Part shown: piece after piece, positions 41,787-51,714 of the stretch
Position numbering within the stretch: position 1 is the stretch's first letter
How the letters are laid out: every line of letters starts with the position of its first letter
From: Chitinophagaceae bacterium
GTDB lineage: Bacteria; Bacteroidota; Bacteroidia; Chitinophagales; Chitinophagaceae
DNA length: 64,000 nucleotides
NCBI GenBank assembly: GCA_016710165.1
Contig: JADJLJ010000002.1
Span: 62,001 to 126,000 of the forward strand
Direction: 5' to 3'
Made by a program: the position numbers and the translations under genes
Notes under the pieces: model-generated
The model's input: the letters and a program-made list of their open reading frames with translations, nothing else
The model's database searches: none
Told to the model about the DNA's origin: nothing

Positions 41787-44105
41787 ATGAAAAGCAAGTT
41801 CTACATTCTTACTGCTTTGTTCTTTTTAGGCCAGCATTCTTTTGCACAGCATTTTAATCCGCCGGTTGAACAAAATTCAACCGGGTACAGCGGAACCGGT
41901 GCAAACATTGATGTTGTTTTTAACCGGTGCAACTGGAACATGAATCCAACGGTATCAAAACTGGTTACCGGAACCATCACCACTTATTTTAAAACCATTG
42001 CTCCCAATGTTTCGGCATTAAGTTTTGACCTGAATAAAACTTCTTTCAATAACGGTTCGCTGGTGGTTACTTACCACGGCACCACTTGCACAAGGTCATT
42101 TCCAGTGAGCGGGAATGTGAATATCCTCAACATCACATTGCCATCAACCATTGTTACCACGGGTACACTGGATTCGGTCAGTATCACATATTCCGGAACA
42201 CCGCCTGCCGTATCCGGACAGGCAGAAGGATTCCAGCGAAAGCAGGATGGCCTGGGCAACTGGTACCTGTACTCTTTATCTGAATCATACGAAGACAGGG
42301 ACTGGTGGCCATGCAAGGCAGATATGCAGGACAAGATAGATTCGATGGATATCAATGTTACTGTTCCGTGGACCGGTACCGATACATTCTGGGTAGCCGC
42401 TCCGGGGGTGCTGGTTGATTCGGCCATAAACGGATCCAACCGTACATTCAGATACAAACACAGGTATCCCATTGCATCATACCTGGTTGCACTGGGCGTT
42501 GCGAAATACAAACGCTATTACCGCGGCACGGTAAACATCAGCGGTATCAATGTACCGGTTGTGTATTATATTTTCCCCGACATGGCTGCAGGAACTGTTA
42601 CCACGGCACTGAGCCGTATGGATGTATCCAAGACCGAGTTGGTGGAATTCAGCAACAAATACGGGCCTTATCCATTTGCCAATGAAAAACATGGCTATTA
42701 CCAGTTTGGATGGGGCGGGGGTATGGAGCACCAGACATTTTCTGCCATGAGTTCGGGCAGCATGACCAGCTGGTCGGTAATTGCACATGAGTTGGGCCAC
42801 CAATGGTTTGGCGATAAAGTTACTTTTGGCACCTGGAACCACCTGTGGCTCGCAGAAGGGTTTGCAAAATATTCTGAAGCCCTGGCAGCCGAACTGGTTC
42901 CGGCGCTCGGAGTAAATCCTGCTACCCATTTATCGAGTGTTAAAACAACAGCAAGATCAACCAGTACTACTCCTGTATTGCTAAGCGCAGCAAGTATAGC
43001 CAGTTCAAATACGATCTGGACGGCCAGTAATGATAATGCGGTTTACATGCGTGGATGCATGATCGTTTCCATGCTGCGGGCCATGCTGGGCGATACACGG
43101 TTTTTCCAGGGATGCAGGGATTATCTTTCTGATCCGTTGCTTGCCTATAAATCCGCAACCACGGCCGACCTGCAGCGGAATATGGAGAACCAGTTATTTG
43201 GAGTGGACCTTACACCTTTCTTCAATGCATGGGTGAATGGTTCAGGAACCCCGAGCTATACCGGTAACTACTTCATCTCCGGGAAAAAGATCCAGTTCAG
43301 GTTAACACAAACAAGAAACCCGGTTGGTAATCCCTTTATGCCCATGCCGGTGGTGATAAAAATAGCAAATGCTGCAGGCACCTACGACACCAGCGTGGTC
43401 ATCTACCATCATTCTGCTTCGCAACTGGCATACGCAGGAACCTGGGAGGGAATAGGAACGATCGGCCAGGATTATATCACGTATGATCTTTCCTTTATTC
43501 CGGCTACTATAACTGTTGACCCGGATAATAAAACGATGGCAACCGGGACACTAACAAATGTTGGATCACCCCTGAACAATAACAGCATCAGTTTTTCGGC
43601 AACCAAAACAATTACCGGCAACCAGCTGAATCTTCAAATGGCAGCCAGCGAACCGGTGAATAAAGTGATCTTATTAAAAAGTAAAAACGGGACCGATTTT
43701 ACGGAAGCAGGGTTGATGAACCAGGTAAACAATCAGCCAAACAATTACCGGTTCACCGATGTGCTTCCATATCCGGGCTTTACATTCTACCGGGCTAAGA
43801 TTTATTCCGGCGGAAATGTACAATACTCAACGATCATAAAAGTGCAGGAAAAAATAAATAATACCATTACAATATCACCAAACCCCGCGACCGATGTGGT
43901 AAATGTGAGTTTTACCAATAATGCAGCAATCGGAAAAGTAATTGTACGTGTGATTAACCCTGAGGGAAAACTGGTGATGGAATCGGCAACGAATAATAGT
44001 TTTATACATTTTGATATAAGCAATTTACCGGCAGGTATTTATTTGGCCCAGGCAGTACAAAACGGCCAGATTTTTGCTGCTAATAAGTTCTTAGTACATC
44101 ATTGA
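41787..44105 (+). CDS. M1 family metallopeptidase with T9SS type A tail
   Basis: Secreted zinc aminopeptidase. Signal peptide MKSKFYILTALFFLGQHSFAQHF. The N-terminal beta domain (residues about 20-210) is followed by the catalytic thermolysin-like domain. The zinc site is complete: H334-E335-x2-H338 in IAHELGHQW and E357 (18 residues after H338) in LWLAEGF. The substrate loop reads GGGMEHQTFS, in place of the usual GAMEN. The C-terminal 80 residues (ITISPNPATDVVNVSF to NKFLVHH) form a T9SS type A sorting domain. Likely to digest peptides outside the cell. Confidence 0.94.
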   Translation: MKSKFYILTALFFLGQHSFAQHFNPPVEQNSTGYSGTGANIDVVFNRCNWNMNPTVSKLVTGTITTYFKTIAPNVSALSFDLNKTSFNNGSLVVTYHGTTCTRSFPVSGNVNILNITLPSTIVTTGTLDSVSITYSGTPPAVSGQAEGFQRKQDGLGNWYLYSLSESYEDRDWWPCKADMQDKIDSMDINVTVPWTGTDTFWVAAPGVLVDSAINGSNRTFRYKHRYPIASYLVALGVAKYKRYYRGTVNISGINVPVVYYIFPDMAAGTVTTALSRMDVSKTELVEFSNKYGPYPFANEKHGYYQFGWGGGMEHQTFSAMSSGSMTSWSVIAHELGHQWFGDKVTFGTWNHLWLAEGFAKYSEALAAELVPALGVNPATHLSSVKTTARSTSTTPVLLSAASIASSNTIWTASNDNAVYMRGCMIVSMLRAMLGDTRFFQGCRDYLSDPLLAYKSATTADLQRNMENQLFGVDLTPFFNAWVNGSGTPSYTGNYFISGKKIQFRLTQTRNPVGNPFMPMPVVIKIANAAGTYDTSVVIYHHSASQLAYAGTWEGIGTIGQDYITYDLSFIPATITVDPDNKTMATGTLTNVGSPLNNNSISFSATKTITGNQLNLQMAASEPVNKVILLKSKNGTDFTEAGLMNQVNNQPNNYRFTDVLPYPGFTFYRAKIYSGGNVQYSTIIKVQEKINNTITISPNPATDVVNVSFTNNAAIGKVIVRVINPEGKLVMESATNNSFIHFDISNLPAGIYLAQAVQNGQIFAANKFLVHH

Positions 44106-44146
44106 TGTATAGAGCTGGTTAATATCCTTTGTTAAAACATAATCCT

Positions 44147-47100
44147 ATGAGAAAAATTTTATTCTCCATTTTGTGCGGCATAGGGTTTGCGCAAATTGCC
44201 CTGGCTCAGCCGGCTACATTTGGCTTACCCATCAGTATCGGTAGAAATAACTGTGGCCTTTCCGGCGGTACCGACTCGGTTTACTTTTTTAATTATGTAT
44301 CTCCAAACCTCAGCCGGGCCTCTTTCCCAAACGGCTACAGGCCCCGGCTGAAAATAGGACCTACTTCCACCACCAACCGTTTTACGATCAACGTTTCCAG
44401 TGTGGCCTATAATCCCAAGGACCAGAAATTGTATTACCTCTGGACGAATTATTCTTTATCACCCGTACGGACCTATGTATGGCGCTGGAGGCCCGATACC
44501 ACTTTTGCAACCGGAACGCCACCAACAACGGCTTACCTGGATACCCTCCACTCTTTCCCGTATGATATCGGGGGGGTGGCTTTTGACAACAACGGTATCG
44601 GATGGACATTGGAATTTCCTGCGGCACCTTGCAGCCGGGCTTTTTTAAGGCCTATTGACTTTGCAGCAGGTATTTATAATGTGGCAGATACCCTGGATTT
44701 TACAACCGGCCCGGGCGGGATCGGCGATACACTCTGGAATCCCGGCAATGGCGATATCACCATGATGCCTTCCGGCCAGCTTTACTACAACTTTGATAAT
44801 AAATTATACACGCCCGACTATGGAAGTTATGGAGGACCAACCCGCCATATCAAATCCACATATATTGACTCAACCAAATTACCGACCGGCGCACCTGCTT
44901 TGGTTGGACTTGCCTTTTCCGACGGCGACATCATTTCTTCGTATACCGGCGGCTGTATTTACCGGCGCCTGAACCCGGTAACCGGGGATACCAACAATGT
45001 AAGTTATACCTATACTGCCGGTAAAGGGGTCCGTTCCGTGGATATGACACAATTGGTTTCCGGTGTGGGTGCTTCAAAAAAACTGGTTTCTATTACTCCT
45101 ACAGGAACCCCGGGACAATACGATGTGGTATATGATGTGTATGTAAAAAACTATGGAACATATCCTGTAACAAATCTCCAGGTCACAGACAATCTATCCC
45201 TGATCAACGGGCTGGCGAATGTTTCAAACGTTACAGCAGTATTCACCAGCAACCCGGTAGGATTGATCTTAAATGCCGGGTATAACGGAACTTCAAACCT
45301 CAACCTGCTGAATGCAGGACAAACCCTGCCAAATTATCCTATATCGAATAATAATTTTACGATCCGCATCTCCTGCCGTTTATCTAATATAGTGGCGGGC
45401 ATTGTATATAATAACCGGGCAATAACATCCGGGAACGGTTTCAATAATGTTGCATTAAGGGATTCATCTACCAATGGTAACAATCCCGACCTGAATCAGA
45501 ATGACAAACCGGATGATGTAGGCGAAAGCCAGCCCACCCCGTTCGTGGTCGTTATCACACCAATAACACCGCCATGTACTGTTCTGAGTCAAACATTGTA
45601 TAACCAGGATTTTGGTAACGGCGCAGGACTTAACGGCAGCATTCCTCCATCCGTTGCTGTGCCTTCTGCAAGCAGCGGCTATACAGGTACTGCTGTTGCC
45701 CCGGTGGCGATCAACCGGTTTACGGTAACCAATAATGCCTCACTTGGCAATGCTACAAACTGGGTCAGCATCACCGATCATACCGGTGGGGTCAACGGCA
45801 GGATGCTGGCGATCAATGCGGATGCTTCTTCAACTGTAATGTACAGGGATACGATGCCGGTATCGTGCCCGGGACAGCAATATTCGGTTTCTTTCTGGGC
45901 AGCTTTCTTAGGCAACACCAATTACCAGACGGTCTGTGATGGTTTGGGTGGATTTAAATATCCGCAGATATTGGTGAGGATCAGGGACCTTGTAACTGGT
46001 CTTGTTATTACACAATATACTTCCGATACGATCAAACTTAACACCTGGCTGCAGCATGGTATGAAATGGGTGATGCCCCCCGGGTACTCCAGCGTGATCC
46101 TGGAACTGCTGAATGCCGGTCCCGGTGGCTGTGGTAATGACGTGGCACTTGATGATATCGTTTATGGTTTGTGTACCCCCGACCCGTTTGTAAACCTGAA
46201 TAACCCCGGTGGAACCTGCCTGGGTACATCAGTAACATTTACAGCCAACTTCTCCGACCCCGGAGTTATTCCCGGACCAAAAGACTACCAGTGGCAATGG
46301 TCACCGGCACCTGGGGCAGGGCCATGGACAAATATCATAGGCGCTACTGCCTCCACGTATATCATCAACCCGGTAACCGCTGCTGATACGGGCAGGTACT
46401 ACCGGGTGATCGTGGCAGCCCAGGGTAATATAGGAGTACCCGGCTGTCAGTATATTTCTCCGGGAACCCGGCTGGCAGGGCTTGCACCTTCTTTAGCACC
46501 AACATCGGCAACAAGAAGTAAGAACAATATTTGCCCGGGTATATCTGTGAACTTAACGGTTGTAGGCGGAACATTAGGTACCAATGCAGGCTGGATGTGG
46601 TACACCGGAAGTTGCGGTACTTCGCTGGTAGGTACCGGCAGCAGTATTTCCGTAACGCCTTCTGTAACTACCACGTATTATGTAAGGGCTGAAGGCGATT
46701 GCAACGCAACAAGCTGTGCTTCTGTTACCGTAAATATTTCCTGTGATATTGATAAGGACAAGGACGGAATTCCCGACTGGGTTGAAAGCAATATGGCAGC
46801 GGCCTTCCAGGATGCCAACAGCAATGGCATCATCAATGCATACGACCCGACCTACCCGGGATTTGTAGATAATAACAATGATTACATCAATGATAATTTC
46901 CAGGCCGATGGTGATTCGGATAATGACGGGATCCTTAATTACCTGGATACAACCTTCCCCGGAAGAGTAGACAGCAATGGCGATGGCGTGGATGACCGGT
47001 TTGATACCGACCGGGATGGAAGGATAAATATGCTTGACCTCGACAGCGAGAACGACGGCGTACCCGATGTAGTGGAAGCCTATGGTGTGGATGTAAACGG

Positions 47101-48688
47101 GAATGGACAGATCGATAATTTCAGCGATGCAGATGGTGACGGGCTTACCGACCAGCTGGATGCCAATGCTGTTAATGCTTATAATTCCGGTACCGGTTTG
47201 GGCCGGCCCGATATTGATGGTGATGCTGTTCCAAATTATGTTGACCTGGATAGTGATAATGACGGTATTCCGGATGTTGTTGAATCTGCCGGCCCCGACG
47301 CCAACAATAATGGCATCATAGATGGTTTTGTGGATGTCAATAATGATGGCTTGCACGATGGTTATATCAATGGAACTGCGTTATTGATCACCGGCACCGA
47401 TGGTAATGCCGACGGCCGGGCTGATACATGGCCCAATAAGAATCTTGACCGGGACCTGCGACCGAATGCATACGACCTGGATGCTGATGGCGATGGCATT
47501 GTGGATGTTATTGAAGCCGGATTACCCGATGCAAACCTGAATGGTATTGTGGATGGCGTGATCGGAACCAATGGATGGTCAACAACAGTATCTGCAATGG
47601 CCGCACTGAACCTGCGCAATACAGATACGAATGGAAATCCCGATTACCTGGATATTGATTCAGACGATGATGGTATTCCCGATAATATAGAAGGGATGTC
47701 TACAGCAGGATATTTATTGCCTACTACAACGGATGCCGACGGCGACGGTTTAATGGCTCCTTATGATAATTTGGCTGGATATGGCGGATCCGGAATATTT
47801 GTTTATGATCACGACGCCGATGGAACGCCGGATTACAGGGACCTGGATACGGATGCCGATGGCCAGCTGGATGTTGTGGAAGGCAATGACTTTAACCTGA
47901 ATGGCCTGGCTGATGACCTGGTGACCTTAACGGGTCTTGATACCGACAACGATGGCCTCGATAACCGGTTCGACTCATTGAACTCGGTGACCAACGTGAA
48001 AGGAACATCTTATTTGATGGGAAATGGAGGAAGCTCTGTGGGTGACCCTGCCCCGGGAGCAAGATGCCCGGTTCAGTCAAAAACAGTTGGCCAGACAAAC
48101 CGTGACTGGCGCTTTGTAGGTATCGTACTTCCAGTGCAGTTCCTGCAACTGAACGGTGTGCTGCAATCAGGCATTGTGAAACTGAAATGGGTGGTCATTG
48201 CATCCAAAGAAGTGGATCATTTTGAAGTGGAACGGAGTACGGATAATGCGAACTATACTAAAACAGGTACGGTATCCGGTGTGGTAAGGCTCAATGAGCA
48301 GCAGGACTTCACATTCAATGATGATGTTTCGAATGTGAACAGGGAGATCATTTACTACCGCATTAAAGTGATCGGCAAGGCCGGTGAGATACAGTACAGC
48401 AATATTCTTGTGATGCACAAGCAGGTTACACGGACATTGTTAAGTATCATGCCGAATCCAGCCCGGGAAAACGTTTCCCTGGTCTTCTTCTCAGAAAAGG
48501 AATCGGATGTTACCATCAGGCTGATCAATAATTTAGGCAAAACAGTATTGCTGCAGCATCAAAACGCAGCGAAGGGAAATAATACCCTGCAACTGGCCGG
48601 CTTAAGCAAATACGCCAGCGGGGTTTATTCCATACAGGTGTTTGTAAATGACGAAGTGATCACGCAAAAACTGGTATTGGTGAAATAA
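44147..48688 (+). CDS. Very large secreted protein with DUF11-like, Ig and thrombospondin-3-like repeats, T9SS tail
   Basis: 1513 residues from the ATG at 44147 (the TTG 18 bases upstream gives a worse leader). Signal peptide MRKILFSILCGIGFAQIALAQ. Order: an N-terminal beta-propeller-like or DUF6923-type region to about residue 300 (Ser/Tyr-rich beta), a DUF11-like repeat (VYDVYVKNYGTYPVTNLQVTDNLS), an adhesin-like domain, two Ig-like modules (PGGTCLGTSVTFTANF; NICPGISVNLTV), then about 400 residues of thrombospondin-type-3-like calcium repeats (DKDKDGIPDWVE, DSDNDGILNYLD, DRDGRINMLDLD) and a T9SS type A tail (IMPNPARENVSLVFF to LVLVK). Probably a calcium-stabilised adhesin. Confidence 0.9.
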   Translation: MRKILFSILCGIGFAQIALAQPATFGLPISIGRNNCGLSGGTDSVYFFNYVSPNLSRASFPNGYRPRLKIGPTSTTNRFTINVSSVAYNPKDQKLYYLWTNYSLSPVRTYVWRWRPDTTFATGTPPTTAYLDTLHSFPYDIGGVAFDNNGIGWTLEFPAAPCSRAFLRPIDFAAGIYNVADTLDFTTGPGGIGDTLWNPGNGDITMMPSGQLYYNFDNKLYTPDYGSYGGPTRHIKSTYIDSTKLPTGAPALVGLAFSDGDIISSYTGGCIYRRLNPVTGDTNNVSYTYTAGKGVRSVDMTQLVSGVGASKKLVSITPTGTPGQYDVVYDVYVKNYGTYPVTNLQVTDNLSLINGLANVSNVTAVFTSNPVGLILNAGYNGTSNLNLLNAGQTLPNYPISNNNFTIRISCRLSNIVAGIVYNNRAITSGNGFNNVALRDSSTNGNNPDLNQNDKPDDVGESQPTPFVVVITPITPPCTVLSQTLYNQDFGNGAGLNGSIPPSVAVPSASSGYTGTAVAPVAINRFTVTNNASLGNATNWVSITDHTGGVNGRMLAINADASSTVMYRDTMPVSCPGQQYSVSFWAAFLGNTNYQTVCDGLGGFKYPQILVRIRDLVTGLVITQYTSDTIKLNTWLQHGMKWVMPPGYSSVILELLNAGPGGCGNDVALDDIVYGLCTPDPFVNLNNPGGTCLGTSVTFTANFSDPGVIPGPKDYQWQWSPAPGAGPWTNIIGATASTYIINPVTAADTGRYYRVIVAAQGNIGVPGCQYISPGTRLAGLAPSLAPTSATRSKNNICPGISVNLTVVGGTLGTNAGWMWYTGSCGTSLVGTGSSISVTPSVTTTYYVRAEGDCNATSCASVTVNISCDIDKDKDGIPDWVESNMAAAFQDANSNGIINAYDPTYPGFVDNNNDYINDNFQADGDSDNDGILNYLDTTFPGRVDSNGDGVDDRFDTDRDGRINMLDLDSENDGVPDVVEAYGVDVNGNGQIDNFSDADGDGLTDQLDANAVNAYNSGTGLGRPDIDGDAVPNYVDLDSDNDGIPDVVESAGPDANNNGIIDGFVDVNNDGLHDGYINGTALLITGTDGNADGRADTWPNKNLDRDLRPNAYDLDADGDGIVDVIEAGLPDANLNGIVDGVIGTNGWSTTVSAMAALNLRNTDTNGNPDYLDIDSDDDGIPDNIEGMSTAGYLLPTTTDADGDGLMAPYDNLAGYGGSGIFVYDHDADGTPDYRDLDTDADGQLDVVEGNDFNLNGLADDLVTLTGLDTDNDGLDNRFDSLNSVTNVKGTSYLMGNGGSSVGDPAPGARCPVQSKTVGQTNRDWRFVGIVLPVQFLQLNGVLQSGIVKLKWVVIASKEVDHFEVERSTDNANYTKTGTVSGVVRLNEQQDFTFNDDVSNVNREIIYYRIKVIGKAGEIQYSNILVMHKQVTRTLLSIMPNPARENVSLVFFSEKESDVTIRLINNLGKTVLLQHQNAAKGNNTLQLAGLSKYASGVYSIQVFVNDEVITQKLVLVK

Positions 48689-49360
48689 TGAACTTTTAAA
48701 ACTATCCCATTTACAAAAAGCCTCTTCCATCCGGAAGAGGCTTTTTGATTTCTCCCGGGTATAATCAATGACTTTATCGGATCCCAGTGATCTTACCAGG
48801 TCCAGGTTTGCTGTACTGCACACGGCTGTAACCTCAGCCCCATAATGCTTCGCTATCTGAACAGCAAACGTACCCACACTTCCGGATGCTCCGTTTATAA
48901 GCACCTTGTCCCCGGGTTTTATGCCGGCCTTTTTTAAAAAGTTTAATGCAGTAAGGCCACCAATCGGAACAGCAGCTGCTTCTTCGAATGTCATATTTGA
49001 AGGCTTTATGGCAACCAGGTCATTAACCGGCAGGCATTTGTACTCAGCATATGCTCCGAATTTTAACCCGCATGACGCAAAAACAGGATCCCCTTTTTTG
49101 AAGATACTGACTCCCTTGCCGACTTCTTCGATCACACCGGATAACTCAAATCCCAAAATCTTCACCCGGGTTGGTTTGAATAACCCGTTAAAAAGCCTTG
49201 CCAGGAATGGGTCTGCTTTCCGCATACGCCAATCCCCGGCCGTTACGGTTGTGGAATGGACTTTAACCAATACTTCATTGCGCCCGGGCACCGGCTTTTC
49301 AATATCCCTCAGTTCCAGCACATCCGGGGATCCGTATCTTTCATAAACAACGGCTTTCAT
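48602..49360 (-). pseudogene. 3'-truncated MDR-type alcohol dehydrogenase/quinone oxidoreductase
   Basis: Begins normally with MKAVVYERYGSPDVLELRDIEKP (start 49360), has the catalytic-fold N-terminal domain and the NADPH-binding motif VLINGASGSVGTFAVQIAKHYG, and runs to SLGSDKVIDYTRE near residue 205. Members of this family (quinone-oxidoreductase-like, no catalytic zinc) are about 320-335 aa. Beyond residue 205 the frame reads through a terminator hairpin (48715-48746) and then antisense through the 3' end of the large T9SS gene, so the C-terminal third (the rest of the Rossmann domain) is missing. Deletion or rearrangement at this point is the simplest explanation. The product would be non-functional. 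Confidence 0.85.
48715..48746. terminator. Bidirectional rho-independent terminator
   Basis: aaaaagcctcttcc (48715-48728) and ggaagaggcttttt (48733-48746) pair perfectly over 14 bases with loop atcc. It serves the large T9SS gene on the plus strand and closes the truncated dehydrogenase on the minus strand. It marks the breakpoint of the latter. Confidence 0.9.
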
Positions 49361-49398
49361 TCTTTGTATTTTAGTGAAATATTGATTCATTCATGCTT

Positions 49399-50061
49399 TC
49401 AGAAAGTACGCCTGCACAAAACCTCTTTTAGCGGTAGTTTATTTTTTCGCCCGACAAACCGTATCACCGAGCCTAACCCGTTATGAAACAGGCCTTCGTT
49501 CAATTCAATTTCTTTTTCAACCAGTTCCAGGATCTCATAATTTGCAAAATCCGACCTTATTTCCTCCATGGAGAATAACATCCCAATATCTTTTGGCCCG
49601 CCAACCCGTTCGTCCCTCGCGATGTAGTCAATGTGTTTTTTACTGAACGCTTCAAAAATGACCAATCCACCGGTACGCAGGTATTTGTCAAGTGTTTGGT
49701 GGTATATTGATTTAATGTCTGCCGGAAAGTGTGCATAGATCAGCGCAATTGCATCAAATTGCCCGGGGGCATAATGCAGTGCCTGCAATTCACCAACCTG
49801 GTAGTCAATCGTCACGTTATTGGTTTCAGCCAGCCGGAGGGCCTTTTTTTTGCCTTCTGTGCTTATGTCAAATGCTGAAACGGTCCAGCCAAGCCTGGCT
49901 GCAAAGACTGCATTCCGTCCTTCGCCTTCCGCCGGGAAAAGTATGTTGCCGGCATGCAGATTCTCTAATTTTTCTTTTACATAGTTGTTCGGTTGTTCGC
50001 CATAGGCAAATTCCTCTTTACTATACCTGTCATTCCATCTTTCAGTCCAGCTGTCATTCAT
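49399..50061 (-). CDS. Class I SAM-dependent methyltransferase, TehB-like
   Basis: 220-residue cytoplasmic methyltransferase. Motif I is NILFPAEGEGRNAVFAARLGW, motif post-I is VSAFDIS, and the FDAIALIYAHFPADI stretch is motif II. The pattern WNDRYSKEEFAYGEQPNNYV at the start is the TehB/thiopurine-type N-terminus. Substrate unknown; related proteins detoxify tellurite or small thiols. The C-terminal 15 residues after VIRFVGRK are extra. Alone on its strand. Confidence 0.9.
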   Translation of the reverse strand: MNDSWTERWNDRYSKEEFAYGEQPNNYVKEKLENLHAGNILFPAEGEGRNAVFAARLGWTVSAFDISTEGKKKALRLAETNNVTIDYQVGELQALHYAPGQFDAIALIYAHFPADIKSIYHQTLDKYLRTGGLVIFEAFSKKHIDYIARDERVGGPKDIGMLFSMEEIRSDFANYEILELVEKEIELNEGLFHNGLGSVIRFVGRKNKLPLKEVLCRRTF

Positions 50062-50434
50062 ATTTTTACCTGGTTTGTTGTCATACTAATTTACCGCTGA
50101 TGCCCGGGGCATGTTAAGGTGGGGGATGGTGGCGGAGTCCACCCGGCCCGGGAATCCAATAAAGTAACAAAGTTATTATTTAAAGGGGAAAGCCTGCCTG
50201 TAAACGATCGTTTCAGCGAATGTTCATTATTAAAGGGCCGGATCATTGCCAATGCTGAATGAAGGAGTGATACTTTGATTTTTTTCCGTATGCCCATCGA
50301 AGCAATAGAAGGGAAGGCTTCAAGAGTATTAGAGCTGAGTGGGCAGGGAAAAACAACAGCGTATATCAACCCAATTACCGTTCAGCAAAGCCGTAAAAAG
50401 ATCAGATTTTGTTTGGTTTTTTACACAGTTCATG
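50062..50434. other. Gene-poor spacer with no recognisable function
   Basis: 373 bases. The minus strand has an open frame of 92 codons and the plus strand one of 61, but neither shows a recognisable domain or a believable start. The stretch around 50120-50160 is GC-rich and palindrome-like (gcccgggg / cccggcccggg). It may be the remnant of a mobile or conserved non-coding element. Confidence 0.45.
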
Positions 50435-51073
50435 TTAGCGGTTCGTTGCTTGTATTTTAGGTACTACCGATTTTATTCGTATAAAATCTTCATTTTTAGT
50501 AAAGTACTCAAGTCCTAAAACCAATAGCATCGAACATATAATGTACACTTTCTGCATTATGGCTGTCAATTCCAAATAACCTAAACCATAAAAGGAAAAG
50601 AAAACGTAATAAGTCAATAAGCAAATAATACAGTAGACTTTAAGTAAATGAAGTTTTGACTTCAGTATAAGTACTGTAATAGTAAATAACCCAGCCAATG
50701 TTAAAATAATCGATATCGTTCCAAGATCATGTAAGGGCGTTGCGATTAAGAATATAAATATTATGTTGGCAAGTCCGATAATCTTTAAAATTTTAGCCCA
50801 TTGTTTTGAAGATAACTTTTTTGACATATTGATAAAAAAAACTCCATAACCAACCGAGTGGAATGCCATTCCAATAACTGCCCAAATCCTACCTGGGTTT
50901 TCTGTACCATTTATAGCTTTTGCAGCAAACAAATTACTTATGAAATTTTTTGACCAATGAAATCCTAAAGAATTTTTGTCAAGTAATGAGCCTCCCGGAT
51001 ATCTAAAAGTTGCTACTGCTATTAATACCATTGAAGTAACCAAGCATATTAAAACCGAATATTTTTTAATCAT
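50435..51073 (-). CDS. Six-pass membrane protein of unknown function
   Basis: 212 residues, hydrophobic throughout with about six membrane segments. The extracytoplasmic loop after the first segment reads RYPGGSLLDKNSLGFHWSKNFISNLFAAKAINGTENPGRIWAVIGM; the pattern SxNFISNLFA-x-NGxENP is shared with a conserved Bacteroidota family that resembles DUF998. No catalytic motif is visible. It lies in an accessory-looking stretch with an attC-like hairpin upstream (51133-51210). Confidence 0.78.
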   Translation of the reverse strand: MIKKYSVLICLVTSMVLIAVATFRYPGGSLLDKNSLGFHWSKNFISNLFAAKAINGTENPGRIWAVIGMAFHSVGYGVFFINMSKKLSSKQWAKILKIIGLANIIFIFLIATPLHDLGTISIILTLAGLFTITVLILKSKLHLLKVYCIICLLTYYVFFSFYGLGYLELTAIMQKVYIICSMLLVLGLEYFTKNEDFIRIKSVVPKIQATNR

Positions 51074-51132
51074 TTGTTTACTATTTTTGTCAAAAGTCAG
51101 TTACATAGTTGCAGCGAATATTTGCAATGACC

Positions 51133-51210
51133 GCATAACGTTCGGGTAACTGCGAAGGCAGGGAATCCATTGATTGTTGAGCCCTGCTTTTGCAAATACT
51201 TTTGTTGGCA
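51133..51210. other. attC-like hairpin (candidate cassette recombination site)
   Basis: gcataac (51133-51139) opens and gttggca (51204-51210) closes a structure with inner arms tgcgaaggcaggg (51151-51163) and ccctgcttttgca (51182-51194; two mismatches). The layout resembles integron attC sites (RYYYAAC ... GTTRRRY with an inner stem), but the ends fit that consensus only partly. No integrase gene is in the window. Confidence 0.3.
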
Positions 51211-51249
51211 GCTGTTTTACTTCTTAATTATTTTTCATGAGTAGGAATT

Positions 51250-51714
51250 TCAATTCCACTTCATAGAATACACTTTTAAATTCCTGTTGAATTCATAGAC
51301 CTGGTAGCTTCTCTTTACGGCATTTCCATTGCACCGGTTACATTTTTGTTCCGGCACATGTATCGTTTTTTGGGTATCGGGTTTATATCCTCCTCCGGAT
51401 GTCACAACATTAGAGGTCTTAGTTGTCATGTACATAACATCCCTTCCCAGGGCGCCATTCCATTTCTTTTCATAAGTAGTACTGGTAAAAGTGCTCACCG
51501 CAGGTGGTATCCATTCTCCTTTTACTGTTATTGTTTCTGTATGGGCTTCAATAACCCCCTTTCCTTTGCAATAATTACAAGTGCTGGAAACTTTGCACTT
51601 AAACATTTCCAACGTTCCGGGTTTGGGTAATTCAAAGTCATATTTACCTATCTTGGAAAACAAAGTATCTTTCCCTTGTATCAATGTGAAACAAAAAAGG
51701 AACCTATTGCACAT
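51250..51714 (-). CDS. C-terminal part of a frameshifted gene, DnaJ-like zinc knuckles
   Basis: Reading 51714 to 51250 gives two CxxCxGxG-like knuckles, CNYCKGKGVI and CNRCNGNAVKR, about 75 residues apart, as in the DnaJ cysteine-rich region, and a beta-rich tail. The apparent start MCNRFL is not a true start: the frame overlaps the previous gene by 34 bases, and adding one A to the A6 run at 51693-51698 joins both into one reading frame (about 614 aa) through GSFFCFTLIQGKDTLFSKIG. Confidence 0.7.
   Translation of the reverse strand: MCNRFLFCFTLIQGKDTLFSKIGKYDFELPKPGTLEMFKCKVSSTCNYCKGKGVIEAHTETITVKGEWIPPAVSTFTSTTYEKKWNGALGRDVMYMTTKTSNVVTSGGGYKPDTQKTIHVPEQKCNRCNGNAVKRSYQVYEFNRNLKVYSMKWN

Noticed and set aside
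46574..47356. Long minus-strand frame of 260 codons opposite the calcium repeats
   Set aside because: Rich in Ile and Val because it mirrors Asp/Asn/Gly codons of the thrombospondin-3-like repeats; no start signal or domain.
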